In this document: positions 34,445-43,176 of the stretch, in pieces
How positions within the stretch are numbered: position 1 is the stretch's first letter
Layout of the letters: each line of letters opens with the position of its first letter
Origin: Ureibacillus terrenus
GTDB lineage: Bacteria > Bacillota > Bacilli > Bacillales_A > Planococcaceae
Direction of reading: 5' to 3'
Length of the DNA: 64,000 nucleotides
NCBI RefSeq assembly: GCF_006569205.1
Contig: NZ_VIGD01000001.1
Coordinates: 297,065 to 361,064, forward strand
Translations under genes and position numbers: made by a program
The notes under the pieces: model-generated
What the model saw: only the letters and a program-made list of their open reading frames with translations
The model's database searches: none
Told to the model about the DNA's origin: nothing

Positions 34445-35415
34445 TTAACCTCCTTCAAGGCAAGTCCAAGCAAGGCGGCATGCTTTGCCTTGAAACCTGG
34501 ATAATGCTTTTGAATAAATGAATCATTGATCAGTTTGATCGGCAATTCAAAATTTTCCTGTAATTGGGAGTGAATATTGTTCAGGTTCGGATTGTCCCCC
34601 ATGACAATGATTTCATCGATCCCTTGCTGGTCTTTGCTGACGGAAAAACGGAAAAAATCCATGATCCGATCCAGCTCCAGCATCTGGTCCGAAACGAGCA
34701 GGCGATATTCGTCAAATGGGCCATCATAGGAAAAATCCACCTGATGTTCACCGGTTTCTTCCGCTTTCCATTTGGACAAATCCGTTTCCAGCGGCTGAAA
34801 GCGCTGGAACTCCACATTTCCTTTGGAATAAATCGTGATGGATAATCCATTAATCAACCAATTTGTCAATAAATACGTTTTTTCGGGATTCAACAAATTC
34901 ATGGATTCGAGCAAGCGCAAATGGCAAAGTGCCCGGACGTCCGCCACTTCCGGACGCATATGTACATCCAAAAACAAATTTATGTATTGAGTGACTTGCT
35001 CGGAGCTTGCGGCAAACATCATCGCCTTGCCGTCCCCTTCGACGGGATCGTAGACATCGATCAAAGGCTCTTCAAACGGAAGATGGATGGAGTAGCCAAT
35101 CTCCATTTCCACATATTCCTTCAATTTTTCCGTTTCCACATCGTCCGGATGCTCGAAAGCTTTCAGCAGAATGAAAGAATCCGGTACGATGAAGCGGACA
35201 GATTGCTTTTTTCCTCTCCACAGGGGGGACAGCTCTTTCAGCAGATCAAACAACGCCATTTCATCCTTGATTTCGGACTCGTCAATCACCCCTTCCGGTA
35301 TGGCAATTTCCATAACTTCCGCCTGCGATAGATCCGGGCCCTTCATTACGAGGGAGCGAAGTACGTAATCGTTGATTTCAATGGAAACATTCGACTTTTT
35401 ATTTCGTCTAAACAT
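34441..35415 (-). CDS. pilM: PilM-like actin-fold pilus assembly ATPase
   Basis: PilM is a cytoplasmic actin/FtsA-like protein that binds the PilN tail and links the platform to the motors. The 324-residue product begins MFRRNKKSNVSIEINDYVLR and has the actin-fold segments KKQSVRFIVPDSFILLKAFE and EYVEMEIGYSIHLPFEEPLI, ending with the small domain GIDEIIVMGDNPNLNNIHSQ. I chose the ATG at 35413-35415 because AAGGAG lies 8 bases upstream; the longer frame adds ten residues. It follows the pilin gene after a 140-bp gap with a large hairpin. Confidence 0.88.
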   Translation of the reverse strand: MFRRNKKSNVSIEINDYVLRSLVMKGPDLSQAEVMEIAIPEGVIDESEIKDEMALFDLLKELSPLWRGKKQSVRFIVPDSFILLKAFEHPDDVETEKLKEYVEMEIGYSIHLPFEEPLIDVYDPVEGDGKAMMFAASSEQVTQYINLFLDVHMRPEVADVRALCHLRLLESMNLLNPEKTYLLTNWLINGLSITIYSKGNVEFQRFQPLETDLSKWKAEETGEHQVDFSYDGPFDEYRLLVSDQMLELDRIMDFFRFSVSKDQQGIDEIIVMGDNPNLNNIHSQLQENFELPIKLINDSFIQKHYPGFKAKHAALLGLALKEVK

Positions 35416-35470
35416 ACGCAGGGCTCCTTTTGATAAAATTGTCAACTAATGAACATGTATTATGAATTCA

Positions 35471-35525
35471 TTAGTTTCTCAATGGAACACCCAACGACCA
35501 CGTTAGGTGTTCTTTGAGAAACTAA
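35471..35525 (-). repeat. Long inverted repeat between pilin gene and pilM
   Basis: Arms of about 25 bases (35471-35496 and 35501-35525) pair with only two irregularities around a 4-nt loop. On the minus strand the outer arms are TTAGTTTCTCAA and TTGAGAAACTAA. There is no T run after it. It would form a very stable RNA hairpin just past the pilin stop, able to protect the pilin mRNA 3' end or reduce read-through into pilMNO. Confidence 0.85.
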
Positions 35526-35553
35526 GTAAGTGGCTAACTATAAAAAATTAATT

Positions 35554-36048
35554 TTAACTTCCGGAATTACTTGTTCCAGGAATCTCGTGTCCGTCTTTAT
35601 CAATTTCGCTACCTTTCTCATTGTCATTATTAATATCTTGAATCGTTGCATCATTAAACGTAACTTTTTTCTCTCCTGAGAATATCACGTCAGATGCATA
35701 TAAAGTATTCCCTCCTGATGCTCTTTTAACTTTATAATTAGCTATATGATCTTTATTTTCATATTTCTCAAATACACCTGCAGTATCTAAATAATTACCA
35801 TCTAATAAATCTTTAACTGATACTTCATCATCATTCGATGAACCCACTTCTGTAAAGTATAAATTAGCTGCATTAATAATATTGATCGCATCAGATTTCG
35901 CCGCATTGTAACGTGAATTTTCAAGCATATTTCCGATTGCCGGAATTGCTATGGCGGCAACAATTCCTAAAATCACCACTACCGCCAGCAATTCAACCAA
36001 TGTCAAACCTTTTTCGTTTTTCAAACGTTTTTTCAACAATTTTTTCAT
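35554..36048 (-). CDS. pilA: Major type IV prepilin
   Basis: A 164-residue prepilin. A basic 14-residue leader (MKKLLKKRLKNEKG) is followed by the processing site G-LTLVE with Glu at +5 and a 20-residue hydrophobic helix (LLAVVVILGIVAAIAIPAIG). The soluble head, about 110 residues without cysteines, ends in a Ser/Gly/Asp-rich tail (GHEIPGTSNSGS). The ATG at 36046-36048 has GGAGGA 6 bases upstream; the longer frame has no support. Its length, its position between pilC and pilM and the stabilising hairpin after it suggest that this is the major subunit. Confidence 0.92.
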   Translation of the reverse strand: MKKLLKKRLKNEKGLTLVELLAVVVILGIVAAIAIPAIGNMLENSRYNAAKSDAINIINAANLYFTEVGSSNDDEVSVKDLLDGNYLDTAGVFEKYENKDHIANYKVKRASGGNTLYASDVIFSGEKKVTFNDATIQDINNDNEKGSEIDKDGHEIPGTSNSGS

Positions 36049-36159
36049 ATGTATTCCTCCTCCAATTTTTTTATGTGTGATGTGGTCGTTATGATTATGT
36101 ACGTGCGTTTCCTTCAGCGTTCTCACCTCCTTACAATGGAATGATGCATTTGATTTATA

Positions 36160-37368
36160 TTACATTTGTTCGTATAAACTGAACATCGGCAAGAAGATGG
36201 ATGCAACGATTCCACCGACAATGACTGCCAGAAAGAGAATCATGACCGGTTCAATCAGAGACTTCAACGTATTGACAGTGCGGTCGACTTCCTCCTCGTA
36301 AAACTCCGCCGCTTTCTGGAGCATGAAATCGAGGGTTCCCGTCTTTTCCCCGATGGATACCATCGATGTCACCAGCGGAGGAAACAGCCAGCTTTTTTCC
36401 AAAGGTTCCGTCAAAGTGCTCCCCTTCTCCAGGCTGTTCCGCGCTTCTTTCACCACTTTCCCGATGACCGGGTTGCCGATCACTTTTTCCACAATGCCCA
36501 GACATTGCAGAATTGGCACGGCGCTCGTAAACAGCGAAGAAAGGGTCGACATCATCCGGGCAAGGACGGATTTTTGCAATAACGGCCCCAAAACCGGCAT
36601 CTTCAATAAAGTATAATGGACACCGTAATGGAATTTTTCATTCTTCTTATATAAGTAATAGAACAGAATGAGGGAGACCGCGATGACACCTAGGCCGATC
36701 CACCAATATTTTTGCATCGCTTCGCTGATTTTGAGCGTAATGATTGTAATGGTCGGCAACTCGGCCTCCATGGATTCAAAGGCTTCAATAAAGTTTGGTA
36801 CAATAAACACCAGCATGAAAATGGTCACAGCAATCGTCAATACAAGCAAAACCAATGGATAAGTCAGGGATGACTGGATTTTCTTTTTTAAGTGATATTG
36901 CTTTTCAAAGGTTGTCGCCAATTTATCCAATGTCGTATCGAGATTTCCGGTAGCCTCGGCAGAAACCATCATGTTGACGAACAAATCCGGAAATACTTTT
37001 GGATGCTTCTTTGTCGCTTTCGAGAAGGAAATCCCTTTCCGGATGTCTTCCTCCACCTGCTCGAGGGCCTTTTTCAGCGGTTTGCTTTTGGTTTGCCGGG
37101 CCAAAATGTTGGTGGCCTCCACAACCGGAACGCCCGCGCGCACCAATGTGGCGAATTGCCGGCAATAGATGACGAAATCCTGGTTTTTTACTTTTGAACC
37201 AAGAATATTCAACTCTTTGTCAAGGATGCTCGTCGATTCGAAGATTTCCCGGGGGTTGATCCCCTGCTCCCGGAGTTTTGCAATCGCCGCTTTTTTCGTT
37301 GACGCGTCGATTCTCCCTTTTTTCAGCTCACCCGTTTTCGTCCTTCCCACATATCGATAAATCGTCAA
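36160..37368 (-). CDS. pilC: PilC/GspF-like inner-membrane platform protein
   Basis: The polytopic core of the pilus machine, contacting the PilB and PilT motors. The 402-residue protein has two tandem GspF domains, with typical FVIYCRQFATLVRAGVPVVE and SVLARMMSTLSSLFTSAVPI. There are three or more membrane helices (YPLVLLVLTIAVTIFMLVFI, WIGLGVIAVSLILFYYLY, IEPVMILFLAVIVGGIVASI). The start MTIYRYVGRTKTGELKKGRI is the standard form. It overlaps pilT by 4 bases and precedes the pilin gene by 112 bp, a gap that may hold a promoter for pilA. Confidence 0.95.
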   Translation of the reverse strand: MTIYRYVGRTKTGELKKGRIDASTKKAAIAKLREQGINPREIFESTSILDKELNILGSKVKNQDFVIYCRQFATLVRAGVPVVEATNILARQTKSKPLKKALEQVEEDIRKGISFSKATKKHPKVFPDLFVNMMVSAEATGNLDTTLDKLATTFEKQYHLKKKIQSSLTYPLVLLVLTIAVTIFMLVFIVPNFIEAFESMEAELPTITIITLKISEAMQKYWWIGLGVIAVSLILFYYLYKKNEKFHYGVHYTLLKMPVLGPLLQKSVLARMMSTLSSLFTSAVPILQCLGIVEKVIGNPVIGKVVKEARNSLEKGSTLTEPLEKSWLFPPLVTSMVSIGEKTGTLDFMLQKAAEFYEEEVDRTVNTLKSLIEPVMILFLAVIVGGIVASIFLPMFSLYEQM

Positions 37369-38408
37369 TGGTAATCACCAACGTTCATGTAAGGTTTGAC
37401 TTCATCAAGGGACACGATGCCTTTCCCCAGCAATTCTTTGATGGAATGGTGCATCGTATGCATGCCGATCGCTTTGCTCGTCTGCAAAATGTTCGGAATT
37501 TGCTGCACCTTTTCGGAACGGATCAAATTCTTCACGGACGGCACGCCTACAAGGATTTCCGTTGCGGCCACGCGTCCCTTTTGGTCTTTTCGGACAAACA
37601 GCCGCTGCGAAATAATGCCTTCCAGCACCGTCGCAAGCTGGGTGCGGATCTGGCTTTGCTGGTGGGGAGGGAAAACATCGATGATCCGGTCGATGGATGA
37701 TGCCGCATCGATGGTATGCAACGTTCCAAAGACTAAGTGGCCTGTTTCGGCGGCGGTAATCGCCGTCGAAATCGTTTCTAAATCCCGCATCTCCCCGACG
37801 AGGATGACGTCCGGGTTCTGGCGGAGGGCCGCTCTCAGACCCGTCTTGAAATCCCTGACATCGGTGCCGATTTCCCTTTGATTGACGATCGACTTTTTAT
37901 GCGGATGGATATATTCGATCGGGTCTTCCAGGGTAATAATATGCTTTTTCTTCGTTTCGTTAATGTGATTGATCATCGCCGCCAATGTCGACGACTTCCC
38001 TGACCCCGTCGGACCGGTAACCAGCACAAGCCCCTGCGGCCTTTCCGCCAAATCATAAAGCACTTTCGGCATGCCCAGCGATTCAATCGTCGGTACTTCT
38101 GTCGGAATCAGACGGAGCGACAATGCAGGCACATTCCGCTGTTTAAATGCATTGACGCGGAACCGGACCGTTTCATTGAATGTGTAGTTAAAATCCGCAT
38201 CTCCTTTGATGCGGTACGATTTTATTTTATTTTTCGGAAGGATGGCGTTCACCATTTCCTCAATTTCTTCGGCCGTCAATTCCGTTTCGCCGAATCTTTC
38301 AAGGATTCCGTGAATCCGGAATACCGGCGGCGTTCCAAGCGTAATATATATGTCCGAAGCGTGGTTTTCATATGCTTTTTGCATGATCTCCTGGATTGAA
38401 TACTTCAT
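37365..38408 (-). CDS. pilT: Pilus retraction ATPase PilT
   Basis: PilT powers pilus retraction and hence twitching motility or DNA uptake. The 347-residue hexameric ATPase has Walker A GPTGSGKSSTLAAMI, the Asp box ITLEDPIEYIHPHKKSIVNQ, Walker B DVILVGEMRDLETI, the His box AAETGHLVFGTLHT, and the PilT-specific C-terminal AIRS-like region (here SVKNLIRSEKVQQIPNILQT). I chose the ATG at 38406-38408, with AAGGGGA upstream; the longer frame adds eleven residues. Its presence separates this system from plain competence pseudopili, which lack PilT. Confidence 0.95.
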   Translation of the reverse strand: MKYSIQEIMQKAYENHASDIYITLGTPPVFRIHGILERFGETELTAEEIEEMVNAILPKNKIKSYRIKGDADFNYTFNETVRFRVNAFKQRNVPALSLRLIPTEVPTIESLGMPKVLYDLAERPQGLVLVTGPTGSGKSSTLAAMINHINETKKKHIITLEDPIEYIHPHKKSIVNQREIGTDVRDFKTGLRAALRQNPDVILVGEMRDLETISTAITAAETGHLVFGTLHTIDAASSIDRIIDVFPPHQQSQIRTQLATVLEGIISQRLFVRKDQKGRVAATEILVGVPSVKNLIRSEKVQQIPNILQTSKAIGMHTMHHSIKELLGKGIVSLDEVKPYMNVGDYH

Positions 38409-38421
38409 GGCATATCCCCTT

Positions 38422-40083
38422 CTATTCAACCGTTGCGACACGTAATACTTCTTCTGTCGTTGTCTGGCCTTGTATCACTTTCAAAAACCCGTCACCGAGC
38501 AATGTCCGGTAACCTTCCCGTTTCATGTAGTCCATAATGGATGTTATGCCTTTCCGCTGCATGATGAATTCCCTGACTGTGCGATTGATCGGCAAAATTT
38601 CATGGATGGCTATTCTGCCTTTATAGCCGGTATGGTTGCAGGCAGGGCATCCCCGCCCCCTCATGACCGTGTCGATATGCAGCCCTTCTTTTGCAAACAG
38701 CTCCTTTTCCCGGATGGTTGCGGGATGCGGTTCTGCACAGTCACGGCACACTTTTCTTACAAGCCGCTGCGCCATGACCCCGACAACAGAGGATGCAATG
38801 AGAAACGGCTCAATGCCCATATCCTCCAATCGGGAAATCGATTCGACAGCGCTGTTTGTATGAAGCGTGCTAAGCACCAGGTGGCCCGTCAGCGATGCCC
38901 GGATGGCAATTTCCGCCGTTTCCGCGTCCCGGATTTCCCCAATCATCACAATATCCGGATCCTGCCGGAGAATGGAACGGAGTCCTGCCGCAAAGGTCAA
39001 GCCCACTTCTTCCCTTACCTGTATCTGATTGATTCCTTCCAAACGATATTCCACCGGGTCTTCCACGGTGATGATGTTGACATCTTCCCGGTTCAGTTCG
39101 GATAAAGCGGCATATAAGGTCGTCGATTTTCCGGAACCGGTCGGGCCGGTAATCAGCACGATGCCGTTCGGTCTTGCAATCATGCCGCGAAACAGCCGCT
39201 CGTTTTGTTCGCTGAACCCCAGTTTTTCAATGCTTGTTACCGCATTGCTCAAGTCGAGGATCCGCATCACGATTTTTTCTCCGTAAATGGTCGGCAATGT
39301 CGACAACCGTATATCCACCTGACGGAAATTGATGGTCGTTTTTATACGGCCGTCCTGGGGGATCCGGTTTTCGGTAATATTTAAGTTCCCCATGATTTTA
39401 ATGCGGGCTGTAATCATATTTTGCATATGTTTTGGGAGGGAACGCTCCGTTCTCAGCACGCCGTCGATCCGGTACCGGACCCGGAAATCCGTTTCCTGGG
39501 GATCGAAATGGATGTCGCTCGCCCTCTGAAATACCGCATTGGCAATCAACTGGTTCACCAAGCGGACGATGGGCGAATCGTCATCAGTTATTTGCTGGTC
39601 CATCGATTCTTTCGTCTCGATGTTTACATCTGCCATCGCGGCATCCATCGATTCCTGCAAATCGTAATATTTTGCAATCGTCCGGTACAGATCGTCCTTT
39701 GCCGCGATCCCCGTTTCGATTTGGCATCCGGTTGCCATCCGCACTTCCTCGATGGCAAAATAGTCCATCGGGTCCACCATGGCGATAAACAATTTGTTTT
39801 TATCTTTGCGGATGGGCATGATTTGGGCCCGTTTCGCCAAATCTGCCGGCACCAATTGGAGCACTTCCGGGTCGATCGGATATTGGCTTAAATTGATGTG
39901 CGGAACGCCCAATTGGAATTCGAGCACTTCGATTAACTGCTGTTCCGTCAAAATATTTTCCCGAATGAGAAAATCTCCCAGTTTTTCTTCTTTAGACTTA
40001 TTTTTTAACGCGTAATCCAGTTGTTCCTGTGTGATGACTCCCGCTTCAACGAGCAGGTCCCCAAGACGTTTCCGAGCTTTCAT
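38422..40083 (-). CDS. pilB: Pilus extension ATPase PilB
   Basis: PilB powers pilus assembly. The 553-residue protein has an N-terminal MshEN-type domain with two short repeats (RLGDLLVEAGVITQEQL and KLGDFLIRENILTEQQL), the pattern that binds cyclic di-GMP in related ATPases. Then come Walker A GPTGSGKSTTLYAAL, the Asp box TVEDPVEYRLEGINQIQVRE, Walker B DIVMIGEIRDAETAEIA and a tetra-cysteine zinc site (CRDCAEPH and CPACNHTGYKGR). It is 13 bp upstream of pilT and 15 bp after the VanW-like gene. Confidence 0.95.
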   Translation of the reverse strand: MKARKRLGDLLVEAGVITQEQLDYALKNKSKEEKLGDFLIRENILTEQQLIEVLEFQLGVPHINLSQYPIDPEVLQLVPADLAKRAQIMPIRKDKNKLFIAMVDPMDYFAIEEVRMATGCQIETGIAAKDDLYRTIAKYYDLQESMDAAMADVNIETKESMDQQITDDDSPIVRLVNQLIANAVFQRASDIHFDPQETDFRVRYRIDGVLRTERSLPKHMQNMITARIKIMGNLNITENRIPQDGRIKTTINFRQVDIRLSTLPTIYGEKIVMRILDLSNAVTSIEKLGFSEQNERLFRGMIARPNGIVLITGPTGSGKSTTLYAALSELNREDVNIITVEDPVEYRLEGINQIQVREEVGLTFAAGLRSILRQDPDIVMIGEIRDAETAEIAIRASLTGHLVLSTLHTNSAVESISRLEDMGIEPFLIASSVVGVMAQRLVRKVCRDCAEPHPATIREKELFAKEGLHIDTVMRGRGCPACNHTGYKGRIAIHEILPINRTVREFIMQRKGITSIMDYMKREGYRTLLGDGFLKVIQGQTTTEEVLRVATVE

Positions 40084-40098
40084 GATGTCTTCTCCCTT

Positions 40099-41478
40099 CT
40101 AAGAAGTTACTAAGTTTCCGCCCTTGTCATAGTAACTTCGGGAAGAAGACTCGTCTTTAGGTTCGCCTTTGGGATTGCCTTTTGGATTGTCTTTCGGATT
40201 TTGAACATTGCCATCATTTCGACTGTCGTAATCTGGCAAACCGTCGCCATTTAAATCCACATTTTCGACACTGCCGAAACCGGCGCTCTTTCCTTGTTCT
40301 TCGACTGTCCCGCCGCCTCCGAAATTTACGTCCGACGCAGAATTCAATACGATCCGGTTCACCGGCGCATAATAATCTCGGCTAATTTCCTGCACTTTTT
40401 GTTCTCCGTTATCGGAAATCATTCTTGTAACCGTTACACGCATGCCCTGTTTTCCTTCCTGGATCAACCGTGTACTTCCGGCTGGCAAATCCCGTGTGTA
40501 ACGGTTAATAATCCGTGGAGCGATCGGTTCTTTGTCGACAACAACCTGAACCGTTGCCCCTTTCACGCTGGAAAACAATTCGGCTTTCAACTGTCCGCCT
40601 TCGACCGTTGCTTTCAGCAAATATGGATGTTCGGAGACATTCACGAACTGCAGGTCATTCTTTCCGAAAGGATCTATGTATGCGTTAATCCCCGGCTGCA
40701 AATAACTTGGCGCCTCTTGTTGGGGATGTCTTTCCAAAATGTCGATATTCCCCTGAAGCACCGTGTTATAGATCACCGAAGCAACAAAATTTAAACCTTC
40801 AGCATTTGCCGCATCCGTTAAATTATGTAAAGCATTGAGCAATGAAAAAGGTTCATCCGGCTCCAATATGTTTTCGTTCAATGTTTCCGCCAATACTTCC
40901 ACGCCTGTGGCATTATCCGGTATCTTTTCAATCGTTAAGGCAATTCTTTCGTTTTCAAGCTGTTCGGTATCGATTACCGTCGCATCGATTTCATGATCGT
41001 TTAAGTATGAGACCTCGTTTAAAACCCGATTATATGTATCTTCCGTATCCCAAATCGTTATGTATGATATTTGATTTTTTATCGTTTCGCTATTCGAAAT
41101 ATGTATTGGTATATGTACGGTCTTTTCGGATTTCCAAAATTGATAGAAAGGTTTATGTATCGACTTCCGATATTCCTGGATTGTCTGATTCAAATCAAAT
41201 TGTATGTCCTCTGGGTCAATGCTGAGTTCTTCTCCTCCTCCCCTGATAAGGATTGGTTCCGAACTCCACTTTTGTATGGCCTTTCTGAGCGCAGCCTTGA
41301 TTTCATCATCTTTCAGGCCGGAAACGGCAACTCCTCCGATGGTAGAACCTTTGGATTGCTTTCCGTCCGCAAATACTTTTAAAGAATATTGCGCCGAAAA
41401 CAGTATGCCAAACACTGCCGCAATCACCAGCAGAAAGGTGAATGCCTTGCGGGAAAATATGTACTTCAAATTACCCAC
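40099..41478 (-). CDS. VanW-domain exported protein, first gene of the pilus operon
   Basis: A 459-residue protein anchored by an N-terminal helix (FTFLLVIAAVFGILFSAQYS). After a region resembling the peptidoglycan-binding-like domain of VanW proteins (GSTIGGVAVSGLKDDEIKAA), residues about 210-315 form the VanW domain (NILEPDEPFSLLNALHNLTD, ASVIYNTVLQGNIDILERHP). A G5-like beta segment follows (RVTVTRMISDNGEQKVQEIS). The last 80 residues are Gly/Asp/Pro-rich with short KGNPKGEPKDE repeats. VanW function is unknown. The 15-bp spacing to pilB indicates cotranscription, so a cell-wall-facing role in pilus passage is possible but inferred. Confidence 0.85.
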   Translation of the reverse strand: MGNLKYIFSRKAFTFLLVIAAVFGILFSAQYSLKVFADGKQSKGSTIGGVAVSGLKDDEIKAALRKAIQKWSSEPILIRGGGEELSIDPEDIQFDLNQTIQEYRKSIHKPFYQFWKSEKTVHIPIHISNSETIKNQISYITIWDTEDTYNRVLNEVSYLNDHEIDATVIDTEQLENERIALTIEKIPDNATGVEVLAETLNENILEPDEPFSLLNALHNLTDAANAEGLNFVASVIYNTVLQGNIDILERHPQQEAPSYLQPGINAYIDPFGKNDLQFVNVSEHPYLLKATVEGGQLKAELFSSVKGATVQVVVDKEPIAPRIINRYTRDLPAGSTRLIQEGKQGMRVTVTRMISDNGEQKVQEISRDYYAPVNRIVLNSASDVNFGGGGTVEEQGKSAGFGSVENVDLNGDGLPDYDSRNDGNVQNPKDNPKGNPKGEPKDESSSRSYYDKGGNLVTS

Positions 41479-41939
41479 CTCTTTTTTCTATTAAGTTATG
41501 TGTTCATCTTTGTTCCAAATTTACTAGTACTAATGTTCACCAACCCTTAATCCTAACTTAGAAATTAGAATACAATAATTTTTCGACTTTTGTATGATTC
41601 TTTTTTCCTATTTTGTTATTTTTTTAAACCGGCTGTGCAGAAACATGATAAATTAGTTATCCTTAAAAAGCCAAAATTTTCATTTAAATAATTTTAAAGA
41701 ACCGATTAGCCAGCTTATATCTGCAATTATATTTCATTCAACCAGGGAAATTATGCGGGAATTTTGTCGATTTTATTTCATTTTTGTTACATCTTGTCCG
41801 ATCTTGGATAAAATAATTGTGACGAGAACATCCCGATTTGTGACAATGACGGGACAATCCAAAGACTTTGCTGGCATTTCTTCATGTTTTCGTATACATT
41901 GAAAATAGATTTTATCCCATACTAAAGTAGGTGTTTACA
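41479..41939. promoter_or_regulatory. Divergent regulatory region of the pilus locus
   Basis: About 460 AT-rich bases between the minus-strand pil operon and the plus-strand minor pilin group, with no plausible gene. TTGTGAC occurs twice at 41818-41845, and TCCCG...CGGGA (41831-41835, 41850-41854) forms a small dyad around the second copy. These may be binding sites; no known regulator motif was recognised. Confidence 0.4.
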
Positions 41940-42401
41940 GTGAAATATCTTTTCAACGAGAAAGGCGGAAAACCTTTAATTATTACCGTCATCATCCTTT
42001 GTGTATTTTTTTTCATTTCCGGAGGAGCAATCGTCTATTTTACGATCAAAGACAAGAATGTCGAATTTTCGGAAGAAACGGTGGCAGAAGCCACAAAAGT
42101 GGCGCAGTCGGAGCTTGATAAAGCCTTCGCCGTTGCAAAAGAATATCCGTTTGAAAAGCGTTTCGAAGCCATCCAATCCATCGGCTACGGCGAGCCCGAA
42201 GAAGGCCAGTTTGCCGTCTTCACCTTCGAAAAAAAATATGAAAAAGACGATCCATTTTACGTAATTTTAAAAATGAAGCCCCATGCAGAATATGAAAATT
42301 TATCCGTAGTGCAAGTCGCTGTCTTCGATAAAAAGAACGGGGCCCTCATCGTAGAAAAGGAAAATGTCCTGCGATGGGAGAAAAAGGAGCAAGATTCGTG
42401 A
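41940..42401 (+). CDS. Single-pass membrane protein, unrecognised
   Basis: A 153-residue protein with a short basic start (VKYLFNEKGGK), one membrane helix (PLIITVIILCVFFFISGGAI) and an outside domain of about 110 residues rich in Glu and Lys. That domain is predicted alpha/beta (EATKVAQSELDKAFAVAKEY, AVFTFEKKYEKDDPFYVILK). It lacks a prepilin leader. The GTG at 41940-41942 was chosen, with GTAGGTG upstream; another GTG three codons before is possible. It is divergent from the pil operon and has its own terminator, so its link to the pilus rests on position only. Confidence 0.72.
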   Translation: MKYLFNEKGGKPLIITVIILCVFFFISGGAIVYFTIKDKNVEFSEETVAEATKVAQSELDKAFAVAKEYPFEKRFEAIQSIGYGEPEEGQFAVFTFEKKYEKDDPFYVILKMKPHAEYENLSVVQVAVFDKKNGALIVEKENVLRWEKKEQDS

Positions 42402-42414
42402 TTTCCCCCTAAAT

Positions 42415-42450
42415 AAACCTTCCCGCGGGAACGGGAAGGTTTGCTTTTTA
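42415..42450 (+). terminator. Terminator after the 41940 gene
   Basis: A perfect 11-bp stem, AAACCTTCCCG/CGGGAAGGTTT, with a short loop and then TGCTTTTTA. Confidence 0.82.
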
Positions 42451-42476
42451 TTACCAACAATGGACCGGGCTCAAAT

Positions 42477-42535
42477 TTTAGAACTATTACCATTTTCCAC
42501 CAACAAAGGTAATAGTTCTAAAGTCTTATTTTTTG
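42477..42535 (+). terminator. Second hairpin, terminator-like, before the minor prepilins
   Basis: A perfect 15-bp inverted repeat (42477-42491 and 42508-42522, arms beginning TTTAGAACTATT) with a 16-nt loop is followed by TTATTTTTTG. It may be a second terminator or a regulatory hairpin in the leader of the prepilin genes. Confidence 0.6.
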
Positions 42536-42681
42536 TTAAAATTTCCAATAATCATATGAATTTTTCTCAATCGAATTTATTATTAATAATAAATTATATT
42601 TATTTTTCCCTTTTGGCTATTATAATTGAACTAAGTTCTGCAAGTTTAATCTCCACAAAAGTGCTCAAGGGAGGTGCGTAT

Positions 42682-43176
42682 ATGAAATGGAATGAAAAGG
42701 GGCTGACCCTTGTCGAAGTCCTGGCCAGTCTGGCAATCATTACAATTGTGCTGCTGAGTGTCGCGCAATTGGTGATCCAATCGAACAAAACCAATTCCTT
42801 TAACAATGAAAAACTGGTGATTATTGATTTGGCCGATGCCATACTGGAACGGCTCAAAGCGGAACCATATATTGTAAAGCAGACGATTGAGGAGGCCTCC
42901 AATCCAAAAGAAGAAATTGAAATCCCCCTGGATTCGATTCATTTGGAACATCTTTCAACGATACATAACGGTGGAAAAGATTACTACATAATCAACATGA
43001 ACGGAAATACATATCAAGTGAACGCCTATGCCAAAAAAACAAGCAAACAGGAAATCTCGGATTTGGGATTGAGGACCGTAGTCGTCAAAGTGAAACGGGT
43101 GGAAGTGGATTCAAGCGGCAAAACCATTAGCGATTTGAAAGGAAAAAGCGAAGTAGAAGGATATGTTGAACTATGA
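42682..43176 (+). CDS. Type IV prepilin-like protein (minor pilin 1)
   Basis: A 164-residue protein with a class III leader: MKWNEKG then LTLVE (Glu +5) and a hydrophobic helix (VLASLAIITIVLLSVAQLVI). The head is mixed alpha/beta without cysteines. The very short basic leader and small size fit PilV/PilI-type minor pilins, which sit at the pilus tip and start assembly. The ATG at 42682 has GGGAGGTG just upstream; the longer frame covers the leader region. It overlaps the next prepilin gene by 4 bases. It would be processed by the prepilin peptidase encoded 9.5 kb away. Confidence 0.87.
   Translation: MKWNEKGLTLVEVLASLAIITIVLLSVAQLVIQSNKTNSFNNEKLVIIDLADAILERLKAEPYIVKQTIEEASNPKEEIEIPLDSIHLEHLSTIHNGGKDYYIINMNGNTYQVNAYAKKTSKQEISDLGLRTVVVKVKRVEVDSSGKTISDLKGKSEVEGYVEL

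Noticed and set aside
38470..39105. 211-codon plus-strand frame opposite pilB
   Set aside because: Antisense shadow of the conserved ATPase core; composition is an artefact of its codon pattern.
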